From contig JAHECO010000008.1 in assembly GCA_024641705.1 (NCBI GenBank), positions 62,001 to 126,000 on the forward strand: a DNA stretch of 64,000 nt, read 5' to 3'. The notes beneath the pieces are model-generated. The model saw nothing but the letters and a program-made list of their open reading frames with translations. It was not told where the DNA came from and searched no databases. The DNA is from Candidatus Kryptoniota bacterium (GTDB lineage Bacteria > Bacteroidota > Ignavibacteria > Kryptoniales > JAKASW01). Below, piece by piece: positions 18,027 to 26,594 of this stretch (position 1 is its first letter; every line of letters begins with the position of its first letter). The position numbers and the translations under genes were made by a program.

Positions 18027-19856
18027 CTATTTCATCTCATCAATCTCGAGTAACCTGGCTCCATGATTCACCGTGTAAAGTGATATTCCGTTAGTGAATT
18101 CTCCTATATCCTTCCTTGCCCACAAGTCGCGGACTTTGCATGTGCCCTCGAGACCCAACTGTTTGAAGTTCAGCGATATCTCGGCTGAATCCTGTGGAGC
18201 GGAACCGGTGGGATACCGGGTAAACACATGGAACCTAACCGTCGCCCCCTCCGGGTGGTCGACACATTCCTTGTCGAGCCCGACTATGGCAGAAAAAGTG
18301 TCATAACCTTCGGGGATATTATATTCGATGACCGACCTGGCATGTGTACCTATGCCGTCCGCATATTCTTTGTTGCCGACATTCAATTTATTCCCCGCCA
18401 CACTTTCATCTACCTTCGAAGTCTCCCATCCTGAACTGGCACTTACCCATCTGATGTCGGTGAGGTTCAGTGAGCCTCTCTCGCCCGTTAGTCTGGGGTC
18501 TATCCAGTCGGCATGATCCCAATTGTTGCCGTCTCCGCCGTCCGTGACGACGAGGTACAGCTTCCGGGCATCGCCGATCTTCACTTTCACGGCGGCAGTC
18601 TGTTCGCCCTGTCGGTAAGTGAGAAGCCCGCTGTTCCATACGGCCTCGCTGTCCAAGATCGGTTTCCGGTCGGCATCATAGAATACTGCGACGTACTTCT
18701 TGCCGGTTCCAGCCTCATCTGCTATCCACGCGATCCTGTCGCCGCGATCGAAAAGGAGCCTGTTGTTTCGGCTTTTCTGAAGAACGGCCAGTGCTTCCGG
18801 GTTCGTGATCAGACGGAGGGTGAATTCGTCGTCGTCGGGAAGGTTCCCTCCGAACATGAGCGGCGATCTGCAGATCAGGAAGAGCGACATCAAAGTAATC
18901 TGCTCCTCTTTGGTGAGTCTGCTCATCCTGGCGTCGCCCCGCTCCGCACGGATGCCGATCCTGCCCAGCGGAAGCATATCCCCGTCGGGCCAGTGCTCCG
19001 GCTTCATGTAGTGAATCCATTTCTCGAAGAGCGAGAAGTGGGCTTCTACCTGAGGCCAGTCATCCCAGAAATCGTCTATGATTCGCCACATGTTCGCATG
19101 AGTGCCGACATGTTCGGCATCCGCAATAGGTGTCTCGCCCGGAGACAGGCTAAGGACAATCCGCCGACCGCAGCTGTCGATGGCCTGCCGGATCATATCG
19201 ATTTCGCCTTTGTGATAAGGTCTGGCAATGTCATCCACTTTCACGAAGTCGACGCCCCACGACGCGTACAATTTGAAGAGCGAATTGTAATATGCTTGGG
19301 CTCCAGACCTGGTCACGTCTACTGTGTACATATCGCCGAGCCACGTGCACAGTTGTTTTGTGCTGTATATATCCCTTGCTCTCGCGGTACTTCCGAATAT
19401 CGGGGTGTTTCTCTCGACCGCGAGCCTGGGAATGCCGCGCATGATATGAATACCGAATTTCAGACCCTTGCGGTGAATGTAATCAGTGAGCGGCTTGAAT
19501 CCCCTGCCGCCGACCGAAGAAGGAAAACGATCGACTGCTGGAGCCAGCCTGCCGTATTTGTCGATGTTGATAATGGGATCCTTCTCATTGTAGCCGTGAG
19601 CCGTGGGATTGGATACGTACCATCGTATGTCTACGACGATGTATTTCCAGCCGTACTCTTTCAAATGGGCAGCCATGTAATCGGCATTTTCCTTCACCTC
19701 CTGCTCGGTGACGGTAGGCCCGTAGCAATCCCAGCTGTTCCATCCCATCGGTGGAGTCGGCGCCCACTTCCCGAAATCCTGCGCGTGAAGACTTAATGAG
19801 AAGAATGCCACGATTATGAATACGGCGATCTTTCTGCCAAACCCAAGAAGAGTCAT
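18027..19856 (-). CDS. GH27 alpha-galactosidase/beta-L-arabinopyranosidase with NPCBM domain
   Basis: A family 27 enzyme. 'PTPPMGWNSWDCYG' opens the catalytic barrel, the nucleophile Asp is in 'VDFVKVDDIARP' and the acid/base Asp in 'MWRIIDDFWDDW'. A beta-sandwich and an NPCBM-type domain follow ('KEYADGIGTHARSVIEYNIP'). The open frame begins at 20024, but its first 56 residues are encoded by a palindromic repeat element (19852-20005). The start chosen is therefore ATG 19854-19856, which gives the signal peptide MTLLGFGRKIAVFIIVAFFS followed by LSLHAQ. That ATG itself lies in the element's terminal repeat, so the insertion appears to supply the start codon; the ribosome site is weak. GH27 removes alpha-galactose or beta-L-arabinopyranose, both minor xylan decorations. 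No sorting domain was seen. Confidence 0.88.
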   Translation of the reverse strand: MTLLGFGRKIAVFIIVAFFSLSLHAQDFGKWAPTPPMGWNSWDCYGPTVTEQEVKENADYMAAHLKEYGWKYIVVDIRWYVSNPTAHGYNEKDPIINIDKYGRLAPAVDRFPSSVGGRGFKPLTDYIHRKGLKFGIHIMRGIPRLAVERNTPIFGSTARARDIYSTKQLCTWLGDMYTVDVTRSGAQAYYNSLFKLYASWGVDFVKVDDIARPYHKGEIDMIRQAIDSCGRRIVLSLSPGETPIADAEHVGTHANMWRIIDDFWDDWPQVEAHFSLFEKWIHYMKPEHWPDGDMLPLGRIGIRAERGDARMSRLTKEEQITLMSLFLICRSPLMFGGNLPDDDEFTLRLITNPEALAVLQKSRNNRLLFDRGDRIAWIADEAGTGKKYVAVFYDADRKPILDSEAVWNSGLLTYRQGEQTAAVKVKIGDARKLYLVVTDGGDGNNWDHADWIDPRLTGERGSLNLTDIRWVSASSGWETSKVDESVAGNKLNVGNKEYADGIGTHARSVIEYNIPEGYDTFSAIVGLDKECVDHPEGATVRFHVFTRYPTGSAPQDSAEISLNFKQLGLEGTCKVRDLWARKDIGEFTNGISLYTVNHGARLLEIDEMK

Positions 19857-20005
19857 TCCGAGCGATCCCGACACGAACTGTTTCGTGTCGGGAGAGTTGA
19901 GGAATCTTGTATAGAGGTGCGCAAACCTTTTTTTGGAAGTGTTCCGGCGAAGATTCCTCGGCTCATTCGACACGATTCCATCGTGTCTCATTCGCTCGGA
20001 ATGAC
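19852..20005. mobile_element. MITE-like palindromic repeat element
   Basis: A 154-base element bounded by perfect 14-base terminal inverted repeats, GTCATTCCGAGCGA (19852-19865) and its complement (19992-20005). Inside it are a 12-base-arm hairpin TCCCGACACGAA/TTCGTGTCGGGA (19866-19893), a perfect inverted pair GAGGAATCTT/AAGATTCCTC (19899-19908, 19950-19959) and GACACGAT/ATCGTGTC (19969-19987). Elements with ends GTCATTCCGAGCGA..GAGGAATCT, read through as 'CHSER..' peptides, are familiar dispersed repeats in many bacterial genomes. It has no transposase of its own. It sits between GH67 and GH27. Confidence 0.85.
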
Positions 20006-20030
20006 AATCAGGCAACACTCTCACAGTCCT

Positions 20031-22202
20031 TCACCTTGGATTATGAGTCTCGTAATATTCAAGATCGTGCTCGGGCGGCGGCAGACCGGCGGGAATCGGC
20101 AAACGTGAAAACGTCTGGAAGTACAGGACGCAGCCGTCCCTCCAGCTGACCGCGTTCTCATGCTGCATTTTCAACAGCATCCGAACCGAGTTGAATTCCG
20201 CGTCATCGATTTTGCCTTTCAGAGAATCCCAGATCTTCTCCGTTTCTTCGACCCCCACGACGCCCTCGTAATAGTGATAGCAGAGCTCATACCAGAGGGT
20301 GTTTCCGGATTTCATTCTGTAATTCCACGGTACGTGGTGGAACCAGAGGAGATATTTCTCGGGACAACTTTTCATCGAATTGAATTCGTCCGCGACGGGC
20401 GGATGATACTGGTCCACGGCATCGCTTCCGGCTCTCGTACGGTCGAAGCCGATGCCGACGCTGTCTGCCCGGTGGTAATACGGAGAGTTCCAATCGGCAT
20501 GCGTTGAATTGTCGACCCACGGTCCGTGATATACGCTCCATCCGCCAAGCATGTTCAGACCGAGCGGATCCCTGTAGTTCACGACATTCTCTCTCGACGC
20601 CATCATGATTTTCTCAATCGGATCGATTACAGACGTATCGTTCGAGAAGGTCATCCTGATCCACTCGTCCGCAATCTGTTTCGATGTGATATCATAATCC
20701 CACGCAAGCCGGCCGAAAGCGTACCAATTCGCCTGGCCGAATATGTTCCCGGTCCAGCTGCTATCGTCGTTGATGTTCGACACCCCTGCCATGCCGGTCA
20801 TCTTATAACCGAAGAGCGAGCCGTCGATCACCTTTGCCACCGTTGAGCCTTTTCCCTTGGCGTACGTGTCGGACATAAGACATTCGCGCCACATCGGAGC
20901 GAGATAGGCCAGGCCCACTTCCCCTCCCAACGCGCCCTGACCGATATCCACTTCCATCGTCACGGGCGTCCTGGTCATGGCGCCAAACAAAGGACTGAAA
21001 GGCTCGCGGGGCTGAAAATCGAGCGGGCCGTTTTTCACCTGGACAAGCACGTTGCTATCGAACTTCCCGTCCAACGGTTTGAATATGTCGTATGCTTCGC
21101 GCGCACGATCCTTCGGATTGTACGCGTAGACGAAGGCTCTCCAGATCACGATTCCGCCGTATGGCTTCACAGCATCCGCGAGCACGTTTGCGCCGTCGGC
21201 CTGCGTCCTGCCGTAATCGGCCGGGCCGGGTTCTCCTTCGGAATTGGCTTTGACGAGAAATCCTCCGAAATCTGGGATGAGTGAATATATCTCCTTGACC
21301 TTGTTCTCCCACCACTCTTTCACCTCCGGATCGAACGGGTCCGCCGTCTTCAGTCCTCCCAGTTTCATCGGGGAGTCGAAATTGGCGCTGAGAAATATTC
21401 TTATCCCGTACGGACGGAACGCGTCCGCAAGTGCTGCGACCTTCAGGAGATAATCGTGCGTTACAATCTGAGGGTCGGCATTTACGTTGTTCAACACTGT
21501 GCCGTTTATGCCGATCGACGCGTTAGCGCGGGCGTAGTCAATGTAGCGCTGCCTGATGTGCGTGGGGAGCCTGTTCCAATCCCAGATAGAAGACCCTCGA
21601 TATACCCTTGTACCGTCAAGATTGTCCCAGTGGTTCAACATTCTCAGCTTAATCCTGGGAGCGGAAACCATGTCGAGATGGGAAATGTCGCGGTTTGTCT
21701 GCAGCAACCTCAGGAACTCGAAAACACCATACAGAACCCCGATATCCTTGTTGGCGGTGATAACGATTCCCTTCTTCCCGTCGAACACCGAACTCCGTAT
21801 GACGAATCCTTCATCTCCCACCTTGATCAGATCGCTCTTCAATCCGATCTGGCCGAACACGGGAGAGCTACCATAGCTACCCGCCAATAACACGCCGTCA
21901 TTTCCTACGCTTCCGACTTCCGGAACGGTGACGCCAAGCAATCCATCCAATCCTCTCTTTAGCTCCTTTCTTGCGGCCCGAATTGTCGGCGAATTCCCCT
22001 CGAAATCCACCGACTTTATCAGACCCCGATACTCCTGCAACAGCCGCTTGTTCGAGACCAGATCATACCTGAGCCAGAGCGAGTGTCCGTCATCGGCGTA
22101 GACAACACTGCAGGAAGCGAAGAGAACAATAACAGAAAAGAATAGGAAGACGGGATACCACCGCCTCCGCAAAGCCGCACTTTCAGAAATCAACACGGTC
22201 AC
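20031..22202 (-). CDS. GH67 alpha-glucuronidase
   Basis: A 723-residue enzyme that releases (4-O-methyl)glucuronic acid from the non-reducing-end xylose of aldouronic oligosaccharides. The N-terminal signal sequence reaches a Cys ('VLFASCSVVYA'), which may be a lipobox. The N-domain is followed by the GH67 barrel with hallmark stretches 'RVYRGSSIWDWNRLP', 'FLVKANSEGEPGPADYGRTQ' (catalytic carboxylates lie in and after this region), 'GIVIWRAFVYAY' and 'WRECLMSDTYAKGKG'. The C-terminal helical domain ends 'LPPPEHDLEYYETHNPR', typical of the family, and the length is normal. It starts 16 bases after the GH30 stop. It complements GH115 in the same locus, which acts on internal glucuronosyl groups as well. 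Confidence 0.95.
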   Translation of the reverse strand: MTVLISESAALRRRWYPVFLFFSVIVLFASCSVVYADDGHSLWLRYDLVSNKRLLQEYRGLIKSVDFEGNSPTIRAARKELKRGLDGLLGVTVPEVGSVGNDGVLLAGSYGSSPVFGQIGLKSDLIKVGDEGFVIRSSVFDGKKGIVITANKDIGVLYGVFEFLRLLQTNRDISHLDMVSAPRIKLRMLNHWDNLDGTRVYRGSSIWDWNRLPTHIRQRYIDYARANASIGINGTVLNNVNADPQIVTHDYLLKVAALADAFRPYGIRIFLSANFDSPMKLGGLKTADPFDPEVKEWWENKVKEIYSLIPDFGGFLVKANSEGEPGPADYGRTQADGANVLADAVKPYGGIVIWRAFVYAYNPKDRAREAYDIFKPLDGKFDSNVLVQVKNGPLDFQPREPFSPLFGAMTRTPVTMEVDIGQGALGGEVGLAYLAPMWRECLMSDTYAKGKGSTVAKVIDGSLFGYKMTGMAGVSNINDDSSWTGNIFGQANWYAFGRLAWDYDITSKQIADEWIRMTFSNDTSVIDPIEKIMMASRENVVNYRDPLGLNMLGGWSVYHGPWVDNSTHADWNSPYYHRADSVGIGFDRTRAGSDAVDQYHPPVADEFNSMKSCPEKYLLWFHHVPWNYRMKSGNTLWYELCYHYYEGVVGVEETEKIWDSLKGKIDDAEFNSVRMLLKMQHENAVSWRDGCVLYFQTFSRLPIPAGLPPPEHDLEYYETHNPR

Positions 22203-22218
22203 CTCGGTCTAAGGGTCA

Positions 22219-24165
22219 TCAGTTCGACACAAACGTCGTCACGCTCGACGGATCGAGCGTGAAGATGAAGCTGCCATTGGACACGCTCACACTGCTCCCT
22301 TGCACGCAGTTCTTTATGCTCGACGTAACGTACGGCGTAAACGAAGTTGCTGTACCGCCCTGCAGAACATACGGGAAAGTCGCCGGGCTGGAGCTCATGT
22401 TCAACGCCACGATGACAACCTTCGAGCCATCCTTGTAAGCTGTCACATACACATTTGATACCGGGTTTGCGGTGGCATCGACGCGGTAGAAGCCCGGGCG
22501 GACGAATCTCGCAAACTGGGACATCACGTAACCTTTATGAGTGACTTTGCCGGTGTTGCCGGAATTAAGTGAGCCATCATCTATAGGACCATAGTATCTG
22601 ACAATGTACCACCAGACATACGCGCTCATATTGTAGTTCACGCAGTCATTAATAGTCTTCGCTGTCTGAATGGCGCCAGTCCAACCTGTATCGAGACTAT
22701 TGTAAGCGGGTGGGTTGCCGCTATTTATCAAATATTCGGTCATCCATAATTCTTTCCCTTTTTGCAGAGCAAGCGGGTATTGGACGCCCGATGATACGTT
22801 ACCATTGTTGTCGACATCCCCATATATGTGCCCGCCGATGAAAGCGACGTTCGCGGCAGCGGCAGGATCGTTCAGCGTAGAGTCTGAAAGCTGGTGACTA
22901 AATGTCGCCGACTCCGGCATAAAAACAGGAACGCCGATTGATGGGGCATAGTTTTTCATAAAATCGTCGAACTGCGTAGCGGTCCAAAGGCATGATTGGT
23001 AGGATGCGTTGAAATCGGCTTCATTCTGAACGGAGATCGCGTTCACCGTCACGCCGTGGGCCGCCATCGTATCGGCAAACGACTTGAGATAAGCAGCAAA
23101 CGCCGCATAATTTGCAGGAAGGAGGTACCCTCCGGATATGTTATCGTTGCTTTTCATCCATGCCGGTGGCGTCCATGGTGTCGCGATAATTGTCGCGCCG
23201 AGATCCTGTGCTGCGAGTGCTGTCGGAACATTCGCAGCGAATTGCGTCGAGTCGGACGAAATCGAAAGACGCAGTATCGTCATCCCGACCTGTCCATTGC
23301 CGTTTCCGAATGCCGTAAGCACTTCAGCCGGCGTCATGTCCGGACGGAAGATGAGAGCGTTCGCACCGCCGAATCCCCTGATGATCTGCCTGGTACTGTC
23401 AAGATACACGATTGCCTGCGGAAGGGTCACGCTGAGGCTGAAGCTTGTGTCGCTTTGAACCACGATGTTGCCGATCTGCGTTTGGGCGATTATCGGTGAA
23501 GTGCTGTCGGTATTTGATATCGTTACCACAAACGACTCCGAGCTGGAAAGAGGCCTGGCGGGACCGTCTTGAATCGGGTCGGATCCCATCTGAGTTTGCG
23601 ACGATACTATCCCGGGAAGGAAAGCCGAATTCTTATTCCCGCCTACTCCGAATACCATCTTCCTTGCCAGAGCTTGACCGTTGGCTTGAAGTCTGTAGAA
23701 ATAAACTCCGGGCGCAACCACTTTCCCAAAATTGTTCCTGCCATTCCACAATATGCCGTGAGATCCAGCCGACTGATAACCGACGCTGAACGTTCTAATC
23801 TCCCTCCCAAGGACATCGTATATCGTCACCTTAACATCCGATTGCTTGTTCAGATCGTATGATATGGCAGCCGAGGATGAGAACGGGTTCGGATAATTTT
23901 GCTCGAGTCTGAAATCTGTCGGCAGCTGAGTTCCTTTTTTCACCGCCGTAATCTGACCGAGTGAAAAAGCGCCCGCTGAATCGGTGACCGCACTGTATTT
24001 GATGGAGAAGTTATAGCTGTCGTAGAAAGTGACCAGCGCGTACCGTACGGGCGTTCCGGAGGCGGATACGGTCCCGCTCACCGTGTAGGTATCCGCATGC
24101 GCAGAAAACGGAAAAGCCGCAAACAACAATAGAATTACCGAAAGACACCGGTAGATATTTTTCAT
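22219..24165 (-). CDS. GH30 (subfamily 8-like) glucuronoxylanase with an internal sorting-type domain
   Basis: A 648-residue secreted xylanase of unusual layout. In order: signal peptide (1-24); a short carboxypeptidase-regulatory-like domain (26-75); a FlgD/T9SS-sorting-like domain at about 88-172 ('QNYPNPFSSSAAISYDL' to 'ALARKMVFG'); a linker; and the GH30 catalytic domain (about 250-648). The acid/base is Glu382 in 'ISVQNEADF' and the nucleophile Glu477 in 'LWMTEYL'. 'YVWWYIVRYYGPI' gives Trp519-Arg523-Tyr525, the spacing known in GH30_8 enzymes for recognising the glucuronic acid side chain, so cleavage guided by GlcA is likely. No sorting domain is present at the C-terminus, where T9SS cargo normally carries it. 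Confidence 0.88.
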   Translation of the reverse strand: MKNIYRCLSVILLLFAAFPFSAHADTYTVSGTVSASGTPVRYALVTFYDSYNFSIKYSAVTDSAGAFSLGQITAVKKGTQLPTDFRLEQNYPNPFSSSAAISYDLNKQSDVKVTIYDVLGREIRTFSVGYQSAGSHGILWNGRNNFGKVVAPGVYFYRLQANGQALARKMVFGVGGNKNSAFLPGIVSSQTQMGSDPIQDGPARPLSSSESFVVTISNTDSTSPIIAQTQIGNIVVQSDTSFSLSVTLPQAIVYLDSTRQIIRGFGGANALIFRPDMTPAEVLTAFGNGNGQVGMTILRLSISSDSTQFAANVPTALAAQDLGATIIATPWTPPAWMKSNDNISGGYLLPANYAAFAAYLKSFADTMAAHGVTVNAISVQNEADFNASYQSCLWTATQFDDFMKNYAPSIGVPVFMPESATFSHQLSDSTLNDPAAAANVAFIGGHIYGDVDNNGNVSSGVQYPLALQKGKELWMTEYLINSGNPPAYNSLDTGWTGAIQTAKTINDCVNYNMSAYVWWYIVRYYGPIDDGSLNSGNTGKVTHKGYVMSQFARFVRPGFYRVDATANPVSNVYVTAYKDGSKVVIVALNMSSSPATFPYVLQGGTATSFTPYVTSSIKNCVQGSSVSVSNGSFIFTLDPSSVTTFVSN

Positions 24166-24193
24166 GGCTATGGTTCCTTTGTTGGATTGATTT

Positions 24194-25765
24194 TCATTTC
24201 AAAAGCATGAGTTTCATGGTCTTGTTGTAAGATCCGGCCTGCAACCGGTAGAAGTAAACTCCGCTCGGAAGACCGGTCGCATCGAATGTGACGTTGTGCG
24301 TTCCGGCATTCTGCCTCACGTCCGCAAGCGTCGCCACTACCTTGCCAAGTACGTTGTATACCCTCAGCGTGACGAAGCCTTTCACCGGCAGCTGATAGCT
24401 GATAACCGTAGTAGGGTTGAACGGATTCGGATAATTCTGCTGCAGCTCAAATCTGGCGGGCGTTTCTTCCAGCTCCCTCACACCGGTGGCGATCACGTTT
24501 CCGGTGGTAAAGCTTAACGGGGCAGAATAGTCTCCTGTGTCACTGGCATTTAAAGCGGCGACATGCCAGTAATATTTCGTATTGGCATCCAGAGCGGGCA
24601 ATTGCAGCAGCGTGTCCGACACAGTGGAGTCCAAAACAACCGTCGAGAACAAGTCGTCGGTCCCAAGCTGCAACCGATAGGACGAAGCGGCAATCGAGGA
24701 ATGCCACATCATCAAAGGATTGCGCGGGATGCCGGATGTGTCGGCAGGAGGAGAAATCATCACGGGTTGCAGCAGGTATTTTGCAAGGTAAGTCCGCAGC
24801 CACTGAAGAGCCGGTCGCTCCGACCCGTCTGACCGCACCAAATAAGCATACGGTTCCCACGTCTTACCATAAACGTATCCCCACAGGGTTATCCCTTTCA
24901 CACCCGGATCCTGGTATAGCATCGGGAATATGGACTTATAATCGTTCGACTGATTGGTGTCGTTCGTGTCGTTGATATCAAATTCGGAAATGTAAATCGG
25001 CAGCCCTGTTGCCGCCAGTTTGTCCAAGTTCGATTTCATGGCGCTCAGTGAAGCGCCGCCGGTCGCGACCTCAAAAGTATGTGCCTGTACGCCGATACCA
25101 TCTACAAGTGAGCTGTCCTTAAGCAAATTGATGAGCTGGATGTACTGGGCGTTTGAAGAACTGTTGTTGATTACACTATACTCATTCACAAGCAGCTTCG
25201 TGTTAGGCGACCAGTATTGCCTTGCCAGCTTGAATGCGCTGATCACCCAATCCCAGCCCGTTTTGCCATTCCCTCCCAGGGCAGTCTTGTAGATTGCCGG
25301 CAGAGGCGTATGCAACGGCTCATTAACCACATCGCAGAATGCCGCTTGTGGATATCGCTCTCCGCAGTTCTTGATCCAGTTTACTATTTCCTGGTACACC
25401 TGTGCCGAATCAAGACTTGTCAGGAAACCCGGGTACTGGGATCCCCAGATCAGATTATGTTCCTTGAACGGAAAGCCGTTCTGAATGGCATAATTGTAGT
25501 CGTTGTCGAGTGCGGTCCAATTGTAAACGCCCGCACTGCTTTCAACGCTTCCCCACTTACCGTCATTTTCAGGGGTGACCTGGTCCCAATAGGTCGAAAA
25601 GTCCGAGCGTATGCCGGAACCGCCGTTCACGATATTACCTACCCACTTGTTACGGCCGAGAGCCAATTGTGAGTAAGATTGACCTGGAAAGGCGAATACT
25701 ACCAAAAGGAACGACAGGAATGACGCCGAAGCCAATTTGCGGATTTTTCCAAAATCAGATGACAT
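24194..25765 (-). CDS. Secreted GH10 endo-xylanase with T9SS sorting domain
   Basis: A backbone-cutting xylanase. The frame opens at 25798, but ATG 25763-25765 is preceded by GGAG at ten bases and gives a normal signal peptide (..LASASFLSFLLVVFAFPGQ), so it is chosen (523 residues). The GH10 barrel has 'YWDQVTPENDGKW', acid/base Glu in 'FCDVVNEPLH' and nucleophile Glu in 'IYISEFDIND', closing with 'ERPALQWLRTYL'. A fibronectin-III-like domain ('MMWHSSIAASSYRLQLGTDD') and a T9SS sorting domain ('QQNYPNPFNPTTVISYQL' to 'MKLMLLK') follow. It should act at the cell surface or outside. It lies 28 bases upstream of GH30 and downstream of the SDR gene, in the same run of genes. Confidence 0.94.
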   Translation of the reverse strand: MSSDFGKIRKLASASFLSFLLVVFAFPGQSYSQLALGRNKWVGNIVNGGSGIRSDFSTYWDQVTPENDGKWGSVESSAGVYNWTALDNDYNYAIQNGFPFKEHNLIWGSQYPGFLTSLDSAQVYQEIVNWIKNCGERYPQAAFCDVVNEPLHTPLPAIYKTALGGNGKTGWDWVISAFKLARQYWSPNTKLLVNEYSVINNSSSNAQYIQLINLLKDSSLVDGIGVQAHTFEVATGGASLSAMKSNLDKLAATGLPIYISEFDINDTNDTNQSNDYKSIFPMLYQDPGVKGITLWGYVYGKTWEPYAYLVRSDGSERPALQWLRTYLAKYLLQPVMISPPADTSGIPRNPLMMWHSSIAASSYRLQLGTDDLFSTVVLDSTVSDTLLQLPALDANTKYYWHVAALNASDTGDYSAPLSFTTGNVIATGVRELEETPARFELQQNYPNPFNPTTVISYQLPVKGFVTLRVYNVLGKVVATLADVRQNAGTHNVTFDATGLPSGVYFYRLQAGSYNKTMKLMLLK

Positions 25766-25805
25766 GACAACGAATCTCCTTCGAAAGTAGGTGAGCATCT
25801 GTTTT

Positions 25806-26594
25806 CTAAAAACCTATGGAGTTGCCGCCGTCGACCGGCAGGACAACCCCGGTGATGTATCTCGATTTAGAAGAAGCAAGGAACAATGCGGCATTTGCAA
25901 CATCGGCGGGTTCGCCAAGTCTGCCGATCGGCGTACGGGACAGGACTCTTTGCTTCCTTCCAGAGTCGCCGTCGAGCGCCTTTGAAGACATTGCGGTCTC
26001 GATGAAACCGGGAGCTATACAGTTCACGCGCACACCAAGCGGCGACCACTCGACAGCAAGCGCCCGTGTCATTCCTTCGATGGCCGACTTCGACGCAGCG
26101 TACGCCACGACTTTCGGTATGCCATACCGGGACGCCATCGAACTTATCATAATTATACTCCCCGTCCCGCGGGCAACCATCGACTTCCCGATCTCCTTTG
26201 TCAATTCGAAAACTGCCGTCTGGTTGGTCCTTATTACTTTTTCGTACTCTTCAACCGAAACCTCAAGTGCATCCTTTTTCAGGTTGATACCCGCGTTGTT
26301 CACGAGGACGTCAACCTCACCGACGTTGCTCCTGATCGCCTCGACAAGTTCCGGCAGGCGCCCGATCTCATTCAGGTCGAATCGAATGCAGTTCAACCTG
26401 CCCTCGATTTGTCTCCCCGCCGCCTCGAACTTCTCCTTGTCCCTTCCGACGATTACGACTGTGGATTGGTTCAGTGCGAACTCCCGTGCAATCGCGAGTC
26501 CAATTCCGCTCGCGCCGCCGGTTACAAGTACGACCTTATCTTTGAGGTCTCTATATGTCCCCGTTTCAAGCGTATCATTTGATATCTGACTCAT
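25806..26594 (-). CDS. SDR-family NAD(P)-dependent dehydrogenase
   Basis: A 262-residue cytoplasmic classical short-chain dehydrogenase. It shows the nucleotide-binding 'VTGGASGIG' (about 24-32), 'NNAGIN', the catalytic Ser in 'IIMISSMASRYG', Tyr-x-x-x-Lys in 'AYAASKSAIEG' and the C-terminal 'YITGVVLPVDGGNSIGF'. Relatives include 3-oxoacyl-ACP reductases, gluconate/ketogluconate dehydrogenases and sugar dehydrogenases; the sequence alone does not choose among them. It overlaps the preceding GH43 gene by 20 bases and precedes GH10, so it is embedded in the xylan operon. Action on a sugar or uronic acid released from xylan is the likely role by context, not by motif. Confidence 0.9.
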   Translation of the reverse strand: MSQISNDTLETGTYRDLKDKVVLVTGGASGIGLAIAREFALNQSTVVIVGRDKEKFEAAGRQIEGRLNCIRFDLNEIGRLPELVEAIRSNVGEVDVLVNNAGINLKKDALEVSVEEYEKVIRTNQTAVFELTKEIGKSMVARGTGSIIMISSMASRYGIPKVVAYAASKSAIEGMTRALAVEWSPLGVRVNCIAPGFIETAMSSKALDGDSGRKQRVLSRTPIGRLGEPADVANAALFLASSKSRYITGVVLPVDGGNSIGF

